From the NCBI GenBank assembly GCA_022241605.1, contig JAKOMQ010000026.1:1-32989 (forward strand): DNA of 32,989 nt, in the 5' to 3' direction. Shown here piece after piece: positions 27,483 to 32,989 of the stretch. Under the pieces are notes generated by a model. The model had not been told where the DNA came from and made no database searches. It saw only the letters and a list, made by a program, of their open reading frames with translations. A program made the position numbers and the translations under genes. Every line of letters starts with the position of its first letter. Within the stretch, counting starts at the first letter, position 1. The stretch comes from Aquimonas sp. GTDB lineage: Bacteria; Pseudomonadota; Gammaproteobacteria; Xanthomonadales; Xanthomonadaceae.

Positions 27483-28469
27483 ATGAAACACGCCATCTGC
27501 GCCGCTGTTCTGCTTTTGGGTTCGAGTCTTCAGGCAAGTGCCCAGGGATTCACTGCGGATCTCCTGTACACGCTGAGCCCGCAGTTCCAGCCGGACAGGT
27601 CATTGAATGGTTTCAATGAAGACGTGACTCTGCAGGAAACGTCCGGAGGTATCGACCAGCAGTGGAGAATCACGCCGATCCCGGGGCAGAGCGGTGTGTT
27701 CCGGGTATCCCCCCAGGCCCAGCCCGACAGGTCGCTGGATGTGGTCGACGACGGCGCCCATGAGACCGTGGTGCTTGCCCAGACGGCGGATGTACCGGGG
27801 CAGTTCTGGAAGCTCACGCCCGTCCCGGACGAGGCGGGGTTCTTCCGCCTGTCGCCGCAGGTTCGGCCGGGCAGGTCACTCGACGTGCTCAACGATGACA
27901 TCTTCGAGAAAGTGGTTCTGGACGATGCGGCTGAGCTGACTGGCCAGTTCTGGCAGATTGCGGCTGTCGGCGATGCGCCTGAACCGCTGGTGGCGCCGGT
28001 CAGTGACAGCGGTCTTTTGGAGCAGGTGTTTCAGGTTGCTCCGCTTCCAAATGCAGACGCTGCTTCTGGCAGCGCACTCCAGCAGCTCAAGGCGACCCTG
28101 GGCGAAAGCCGCAAGGTGACGCGAATGGCGCCCTTCGGCGACCCGTTCGAGTCGGATACCTGGGAGTTCGATGACTTTGTGATCTGGTTCGACAATGCCC
28201 AGGAGAGCGGTATCACGATCGGACACCGGGGCGGCGAGTACGCGGTCGGCACGCCTCTGGGTGTCGTGCTGAACGAGTCATCGGTTGAACAGTGCCGGGC
28301 GGCCTTTGGCGGAGCGCTGCGGCGGTCAAGCCACGCTGCTACGGATGCGCCGGAGATGGAGGTATGGAAGGGCAGCCGGGGCGGGGTCTGGTACTTCCTG
28401 TACTTCAACGCAGACAAGGTGCTGATGCGCATCAAGATCAGCTCGCTGGATCTGGACAATGTCGGCTGA
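27483..28469 (+). CDS. Exported lectin-like protein with three beta-trefoil-type repeats
   Basis: 328 residues. ATG 27483 starts a clear signal peptide (MKHAICAAVLLLGSSLQASA-QG). Residues 25-165 hold three repeats of about 46 residues with the pattern LSPQ-x-(Q/R)P-(D/G)RSL(N/D)-x-x-(N/D)(D/E)...QFW-x-(L/I)-x-P-V (VSPQAQPDRSLDVVDDGAH; LSPQVRPGRSLDVLNDDIF), resembling ricin-B-type QxW trefoil units. Residues 190-328 form a separate domain with two Trp-rich strands (SDTWEFDDFVIWFDNAQ; SRGGVWYFLYFNADKV). The ribosome-binding site is weak (GAGAGAA). It is one of the few intact genes in the groEL-scar zone. Carbohydrate binding is inference from the repeat pattern. Confidence 0.75.
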   Translation: MKHAICAAVLLLGSSLQASAQGFTADLLYTLSPQFQPDRSLNGFNEDVTLQETSGGIDQQWRITPIPGQSGVFRVSPQAQPDRSLDVVDDGAHETVVLAQTADVPGQFWKLTPVPDEAGFFRLSPQVRPGRSLDVLNDDIFEKVVLDDAAELTGQFWQIAAVGDAPEPLVAPVSDSGLLEQVFQVAPLPNADAASGSALQQLKATLGESRKVTRMAPFGDPFESDTWEFDDFVIWFDNAQESGITIGHRGGEYAVGTPLGVVLNESSVEQCRAAFGGALRRSSHAATDAPEMEVWKGSRGGVWYFLYFNADKVLMRIKISSLDLDNVG

Positions 28470-28492
28470 GCACGCTGTTTTCTGATAGACAT

Positions 28493-28528
28493 CGAGTCCC
28501 GGTCCTGAGCCGTGGGGGCTGGGACTCG
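28493..28528. terminator. Hairpin after the lectin-like gene, weak terminator candidate
   Basis: CGAGTCCC pairs with GGGACTCG across a 20-nt loop, starting 23 bp after the stop at 28469. There is no T tract, so it may act as an RNA-end stabiliser rather than a terminator. Confidence 0.4.
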
Positions 28529-28580
28529 GCGCGGTCCAGCATGAGCATCGACGGCCGAGGCACTCTGACCCCCTTCCTTG

Positions 28581-28641
28581 GGGCTTTCCGCGCGTTGCGC
28601 CTGTCATCCCGGTCGCTGCGCGACACCCCCCGCTTCGCGCC
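28581..28641 (+). repeat. Module 3' flank plus 69-bp repeat scar
   Basis: 28581-28607 (GGGCTTTCCGCGCGTTGCGC then TGTCATC) closely matches 29053-29080, the sequence after module copy C. It is followed by GGTCGCTGCGCGACA and CCCGCTTCGCGC, pieces of the 69-bp unit, and then by groEL tail R5. This preserves the right border of a module whose genes are gone. Confidence 0.6.
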
Positions 28642-28707
28642 AACGCCGGCCTGCTGATCACCACCGATGCCATGGTCGCCGAACTGCCAAAGAAACACTC
28701 CGCGGTC
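28642..28707 (+). pseudogene. groEL remnant R5: C-terminal segment fused to module copy C
   Basis: NAGLLITTDAMVAELPKKHS is the near-terminal GroEL segment, entered from the repeat scar at the same codon as in R1. The Gly/Met tail and stop are missing: at about 28711 the sequence switches to the middle of the module plus-strand gene, out of frame with groEL. Confidence 0.8.
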
Positions 28708-28710
28708 GGC

Positions 28711-29014
28711 CGAGGCAGCGCATCGGCACCTCGTGCTGGACCGAAAGGCCCTGCGCGACGCCCGTATCGTCGAACTGGACCTTTCCACCGCGCCGCACGA
28801 CACGCTGCCGAAGCCGCTGCTGAAGCGGAGCTGGTGGTCGACCGGCGACGCAATGGGATGGCAGATCGACGGCCGCGGCGAGCCGGTGTTCTGCGCGATC
28901 ACGCGGATCGGCCCGGCGCTGCGGATTGAAAGCGGGAATGGCACCCTGCTGTGGACACCCAGCGATCCGGCAGCGGTCGCGCAGGCCTTGCGCAAGGGGG
29001 CAGGAGCGCGCTGA
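28711..29014 (+). pseudogene. Module plus-strand gene, copy C, 5' half missing
   Basis: 304 bp that align without gaps to 25674-25977 of copy B, with about six differences (roughly 98 percent identity), so duplication is recent. Only the soluble C-terminal domain remains; both membrane helices are lost. An ATG inside the groEL segment (28667) is in frame and could yield a 115-residue chimera starting MPWSPNCQRNTPRSAEAAHR, but no ribosome-binding site supports this. The minus-strand partner gene is absent. Confidence 0.8.
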
Positions 29015-29063
29015 TCTGCCCGGTCCGGGGGGCGCGAAAGGCCGAGCGCACCGGGCTTTCCGC

Positions 29064-29169
29064 GCGCTGCGCGTTTCATCTTGCTCGGTGACATGGACGC
29101 GATGCGCATCCTGCACCTCGCCAAGGCATAGAGCCGCGCTGCAGAGCGCAACCTCGTTGGCCGATCACA
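29064..29169 (+). pseudogene. groEL remnant R6 behind a 69-bp repeat scar
   Basis: CGCTGCGCGTTTCATCTTGC and TCGGT are repeat-derived; then 29087 onward reads GDMDAMRILHLAKA, a TAG, and in another frame AALQSATSLADHI, matching the GroEL stretch [14 protein letters not shown]...ALQNAASIAG. The entry point is within a codon or two of the right-hand junction of array 2 in R2. Very degenerate; ends near 29169. Confidence 0.65.
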
Positions 29170-29381
29170 TCTACGGTTGCGGCAGGGATCACTTCCGATC
29201 GCGCTTCGTTACGAGCACGCAAGCCCAGGCGATGCGGGATGACGAGGCAGGCGGTCTGGAATTTGCATCCCGTCGGGCGATAGCGTCGTCTGCGCTTGGC
29301 CAGCGCCGTCGAGTCCGTTGATCCATCGAAGCCAGTTCCGCGCCCGACCCATGGTGGCGCTGAGCGCCTGCAGGAGCCCGA

Positions 29382-32300
29382 GTGTCCCCTCAGCCTGAGC
29401 ACCACCGCCAGCCTGCGACAGGCAGCCAGCATCGGCTGTTTGCGCTGCTTTTTGCCTTGGGCTTGCTGGCAAGCCTGTGGTGTCTGCCCAGCGCGGTGGC
29501 TGCCGGCCCGGATTACCGTTTCGAGCGTCTCGGCATTGATGACGGGCTCAGCCAGGCGGGCGCGCGGGTGGTGCTCACGGACCGACGCGGGCTGGTCTGG
29601 ATCGGCACGCAGGAGGGTCTGAACCGCTTTGACGGCTACAGCATCAAGGCCTTCCAGCAGGAGCCCGATAACCCGAACAGCCTCTCGGACAGCAACATCC
29701 AGGCGCTGCACGAAGACGCCGCCGGCATCCTGTGGGTCGGCACCTATACCGGTGGCTTGAATCGCTACGATCCGATGACAGGTCGCGTCCAGCGCTTCCC
29801 TTATCGCCCGGACGATCCCAGCAGCCCCTCGGATCGCTGGGTTCGCGCCATCGTGAGCGATGCCCCCGGCAAGCTGTGGCTGGCGACGCCTCTGGGCCTC
29901 GATCGCTTCGAGGACGGCCGCTTTGTCCGGTATCGCCACGACCCCGCGAACCCCGGCAGCCTCGGCAGCGACAGGGTTCGCAGCCTTCTGTTGGGCCAGG
30001 ACGGAACGCTCTGGGTTGGCACCGAGGGGGCAGGGCTCGCACGTTTGGATGCGGCCTCCGGGGGCTTCCAGCACTTCCGTCACCAGGCCGGCGTCGACGG
30101 TAGCCTGAGCGAGGACATCGTGTCCGCCATCGCTTCCGATGGGGCTGAGGGTCTGTGGATCGGCACCGAAAGCGGCGGGTTGGATCATTTCGACATCCGC
30201 AGCGGCCTCTTTCGTTCGATCCGGCCTGCGTCTGCCGATGCCGATGGCTTGCGTCGCGTACCCATCACCAGCCTTGCGGCGGAGCCTGATGGGCGAGTGT
30301 GGATCGGCACCCGGGGCGGTGGCGTGGCCGTGCTGGATCCAGGCACCCAGGCGCTGGATTGGCTGCGCCACGAACCCGCCCGGCCGAACAGCCTCAGCCA
30401 CGACATGGTGCATGCGCTGCATCGCGACGCCAACGGCCTTGTCTGGGTCGGCACCCAGGACGGACTCAACCGTTTCGACGCGCGCACGCGGGCCTTTGGC
30501 CACCATCGTCATCGTCAGGACGACAGCCACAGCCTGTCGCACAACTGGGTGCGCACTTTTCTGGAGGATCGACAGGGCAGGCTGTGGGTGGGCACCCAGG
30601 GTGGCCTCAACCGTTGGGCGGCCGAGGCTGGGCGTTTCGAGCGCATCGTCCGCGATACCGCCGCCGAGCAGGGCCCCGGCTTCGAACATGTGCGCGCACT
30701 GGCGGAGCATCCCGAGCGCGGGCTCTGGGTGGGGACCGATGCGGGCCTCGACCACTACGACCCGGAGTCCGGGCGCTTCCGCTCGATCCCGCTGGAGCCG
30801 CAGAGATACGATCTGCCCTTGCGGGATCGTGTCGTGGCCCTGTTGCTCGATCACGATCAGGGCCTCTGGGTGGGCACGCAGGGCTCCGGGCTTGTCCAGC
30901 TCGGCAGCGATGGCCGTGTGCTGCAACGCCTGCGGCGCCAGGTCGATCAGGCCGACAGCCTCTCCCATGACGATGCGCGTGCGCTGCATCGCGATCGACG
31001 AGGGCGTCTGTGGGTCGGCACCTGGGGTGGCGGCCTGTGCCGGATGAAGGACGGCGGGCAAGGCTTCCACTGCTATCGAAACGATCCTGCGGACCCCACC
31101 AGCCTGCCCAGTGACGTCGTCCGCGCCGTGCTTGAAAACGAGGATGGCAGCTTCTGGCTCTCCACCCAGGGCGCGGGGCTCGTGCATTTCGATCCGGATA
31201 CGGGTCGAAGCCGAAGCCTGGGCCGCCGCGATGGCTTGCCGGACGACTCCATCTACGCCGCGCTGAGGGACAGGCAAGACCGGCTCTGGATCAGCAGCAA
31301 TCAGGGGCTCTCGCGTTACGATCCGCGCGACGGCAGCATCCGCAATTACACACCGCGCGATGGGCTGCAGAGCAGCGAGTTCAATACCGGCGCCTTCCTC
31401 AAGTTGGCCAGTGGTGAACTGCTGTTTGGCGGCATTGGTGGTTTCAATCGCTTTCTTCCAGAGCAGATCGTGGATGACTTGCGGCCGCCGCCGGTCATGT
31501 TCACCGAGCTCCTGATTGGCAACCAGCCGGTGCGGGTGGATGCCGACGGGCAAGCGCAGGCATTCACGCTGCCGCAGCCGCTGGATGCGATGACGACACT
31601 CCGGCTGGGCCACCGCCAGCGCGACTTCAGCATCGAGTTCGCCGCGCTGCACTTCTCGGATCCGCGCCGCAACCGCTTCGCCTACCGGCTACAGGGCTTC
31701 GATCCGGACTGGATCGCTACTGATACGCGCAATCGTCGCGTTACCTATACCAACCTGCCGCCGGGCACCTACACCCTGCAGGTGCGTGCCGCCAACCCGC
31801 AGGGTGTCTGGAACGCGCAGGGCGCCGCGCTGACCCTGGAGCTGCTGCCGGCGCCATGGGAGACCCACTGGGCCCGTGCCCTATACGTGCTGGGCGCGAT
31901 TCTGCTGTTCTTCGCTGCCCTGCGCTGGCGTGAGGCGCGGGTGCGCCAGCTGTCGGATCGGCTGAAGGCGCTGGTGGATCAGCAGACGGCGGAGCTGCAG
32001 GCCAGCCACGCCGAGCTCGAGCGCGCCAGCCTGAGGGACCCGCTGACCGGCATCGGCAACCGCAGGATGATGGTCACGGTCCTGCGGCAGGCGCCGTTTC
32101 CGCCCCGTCAGCGCTGTGCGCTGATGCTGCTCGACATCGACGATTTCAAGCGCATCAACGATGCCCACGGGCACGCCGCTGGCGATGCCGTGCTGGTCGC
32201 ACTGGCGCGCACGCTGGAGCATTCCTGCCGCCGTGACGATCTGGCGGTGCGTTGGGGGGGAGAGGAGTTCCTGCTGCGGATCGCAGTGCAGGATGAGGAC

Positions 32301-32624
32301 GACGCGCTGCGCTGTGGAGAACGCCTGCGCGAGGCGGTGGCTGCGCTCCGGCTGCCGCTACCCGAGGGCGGCGAAATGACGTTGACCTGCTCCATCGGAG
32401 TCGCTTGCCTGCCCTTTGATCCGGCCACGCCTGCCCGGCTGGACTGGGAGCGCGTGCTGGTGGTCGCCGATCAGGCCATGTACCTGGCCAAACGCGGTGG
32501 CCGCAACGCCGTGGTTTGCCTCGCGCCGGGTGCGTCCTTCGGCAAGGATTTCGAGCGGCGTATCCATGGCGATATCGAGGGGCTCCTCGGCGAGGGTCAA
32601 CTGCGACGTCTGCCTGCAGGCTGA
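29382..32624 (+). CDS. Membrane diguanylate cyclase with periplasmic two-component-type propeller sensor
   Basis: 1080 residues from GTG 29382, supported by AGGAG 5 nt upstream and the signal/anchor segment that follows (about 20-40, LFALLFALGLLASLWCLP). Residues about 45-700 are Reg_prop repeats (GLVWIGTQEGLNRFDGYS; GILWVGTYTGGLNRYDP and more), forming a double propeller. A Y_Y_Y domain covers about 706-815 (FAYRLQGFDPDWIATDT; YTNLPPGTYTLQVRAANP). One helix lies at about 832-850, then a coiled coil, and a GGDEF domain at about 886-1045 with DPLTGIGNRR, the GGEEF active site (959-963) and an RRDD inhibitory site 5 residues before it. It therefore probably makes c-di-GMP from GTP under product inhibition in response to a periplasmic ligand. 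No partner kinase is nearby. Confidence 0.92.
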   Translation: MSPQPEHHRQPATGSQHRLFALLFALGLLASLWCLPSAVAAGPDYRFERLGIDDGLSQAGARVVLTDRRGLVWIGTQEGLNRFDGYSIKAFQQEPDNPNSLSDSNIQALHEDAAGILWVGTYTGGLNRYDPMTGRVQRFPYRPDDPSSPSDRWVRAIVSDAPGKLWLATPLGLDRFEDGRFVRYRHDPANPGSLGSDRVRSLLLGQDGTLWVGTEGAGLARLDAASGGFQHFRHQAGVDGSLSEDIVSAIASDGAEGLWIGTESGGLDHFDIRSGLFRSIRPASADADGLRRVPITSLAAEPDGRVWIGTRGGGVAVLDPGTQALDWLRHEPARPNSLSHDMVHALHRDANGLVWVGTQDGLNRFDARTRAFGHHRHRQDDSHSLSHNWVRTFLEDRQGRLWVGTQGGLNRWAAEAGRFERIVRDTAAEQGPGFEHVRALAEHPERGLWVGTDAGLDHYDPESGRFRSIPLEPQRYDLPLRDRVVALLLDHDQGLWVGTQGSGLVQLGSDGRVLQRLRRQVDQADSLSHDDARALHRDRRGRLWVGTWGGGLCRMKDGGQGFHCYRNDPADPTSLPSDVVRAVLENEDGSFWLSTQGAGLVHFDPDTGRSRSLGRRDGLPDDSIYAALRDRQDRLWISSNQGLSRYDPRDGSIRNYTPRDGLQSSEFNTGAFLKLASGELLFGGIGGFNRFLPEQIVDDLRPPPVMFTELLIGNQPVRVDADGQAQAFTLPQPLDAMTTLRLGHRQRDFSIEFAALHFSDPRRNRFAYRLQGFDPDWIATDTRNRRVTYTNLPPGTYTLQVRAANPQGVWNAQGAALTLELLPAPWETHWARALYVLGAILLFFAALRWREARVRQLSDRLKALVDQQTAELQASHAELERASLRDPLTGIGNRRMMVTVLRQAPFPPRQRCALMLLDIDDFKRINDAHGHAAGDAVLVALARTLEHSCRRDDLAVRWGGEEFLLRIAVQDEDDALRCGERLREAVAALRLPLPEGGEMTLTCSIGVACLPFDPATPARLDWERVLVVADQAMYLAKRGGRNAVVCLAPGASFGKDFERRIHGDIEGLLGEGQLRRLPAG

Positions 32625-32695
32625 GGCTCTGCAGACTGTGCCGCCCACTCCCCGGCCAGGCCTTGTCCTGTCTCACGCATAGCCGCTGATCACCG

Positions 32696-32989
32696 TGACC
32701 TGCCCGGCGATTCTCGGACCAGTTGAAAGTTGAGAGGATGGCTCCTGACATCAGCGAGGAGCCCATGCGCAAGTCCCGATTCACCGAAGAGCAGATGGTC
32801 AAGATCCTCCGTGAGGCCGACAAGTCGCCGGTTGCGGAGGTTGCCAAGAAGCAAGGCATCAGCGAGCAGACGCTGTACGTCTGGCGCAAGCGCTACGGCA
32901 AGCTGGAGACCGCCGACGTCAAACAGCTGCGGACGTTGCAGCAGGAAAACGCGCGCCTGAAGAAGCTGCTGGCCGAGCGAGACCTCGAG
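32696..32989 (+). mobile_element. Partial IS3-family insertion sequence, right copy, running out of the window
   Basis: Identity with the left copy starts at TGACCTGCCCGGCG (32696), about 72 bp after the diguanylate cyclase stop, and runs to the window end. Inverted relative to the left copy. The remainder of the element lies outside. Confidence 0.8.
32765..32989 (+). CDS. IS3-family transposase OrfA, right copy, 3' truncated by the window edge
   Basis: 75 residues visible, MRKSRFTEEQMVKILREA start, with the helix-turn-helix VAEVAKKQGISEQTLYVW and the zipper LQQENARLKKLLAERDLE. GAGGA lies 4 nt before the ATG. Thr7 and Gln in the HTH distinguish it from the left copy (Ser, His). The IS3 OrfA role is as for the left copy; orfB is not visible. 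Confidence 0.85.
   Translation, partial: MRKSRFTEEQMVKILREADKSPVAEVAKKQGISEQTLYVWRKRYGKLETADVKQLRTLQQENARLKKLLAERDLE

Noticed and set aside
29076..31652. 858-codon minus-strand frame opposite the diguanylate cyclase
   Set aside because: The antisense shadow of GC-rich propeller repeats; the plus strand has clear domains, start signal and active site.

Overview
The window looks like a high-GC gammaproteobacterial chromosome fragment. Xanthomonadales/Lysobacterales is my best guess. This rests on overall composition, long secreted FG-GAP proteins, a triple DUF3011 protein, and several exported proteins ending in an '(I/V)F-x-x-(G/A)FE' tail that I associate with that order; it is inference, not a database result. 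Both ends lie inside outward-facing copies of one IS3-family element, cut at nearly the same internal point. That is what a contig bounded by a repeat would look like.

Layout, left to right. 1-292: partial IS3 element. 796-2631: a MarR-type regulator divergent from a DUF998 membrane protein, then a decayed esterase. 2966-9031: a 2021-residue secreted or surface protein with 7 FG-GAP repeats, 14 Ig-like repeats and a C-terminal membrane anchor. 9094-12358: a scarred zone with a groEL remnant carrying a 69-bp tandem array, a vsr remnant and a decayed two-gene module (copy A). 12359-14176: a secreted propeller-like protein. 14215-15902: a groEL pseudogene with eleven 69-bp units inserted in frame. 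15999-18340: an MFS exporter divergent from an unknown gene. 19025-24238: a YpfJ-type zinc peptidase, an MCP remnant, a DUF3011 protein, an RND-pump remnant, small membrane genes and a secreted metzincin-like protease. 24478-29169: a second scarred zone with four more groEL remnants, an intact copy of the two-gene module (copy B), a truncated copy (copy C), a beheaded FG-GAP gene and one intact exported lectin-like gene. 29382-32624: a large membrane diguanylate cyclase with a periplasmic propeller sensor. 32696-32989: partial IS3 element.

The intact genes are mainly envelope or secreted functions plus one c-di-GMP sensor; I see no single pathway linking them. The striking feature is the recurrent architecture of the scarred zones. 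Fragments of groEL, a 69-bp (23-codon) repeat and a module of two small membrane-protein genes keep meeting each other at shared junctions. In two remnants the repeat enters groEL at the same point, just after the codons for the conserved 'GYNAATG' segment; in three it leaves groEL at a second shared point, just before the 'GLLITTEA' segment. In the largest case the insert keeps the groEL reading frame on both sides. The module copies each end about 50 bp before a piece of the same repeat. This suggests a dispersed, recombining repeat family whose carriers are groEL pseudogenes. The mechanism is not evident: no transposase, reverse transcriptase or integrase is encoded within these zones.
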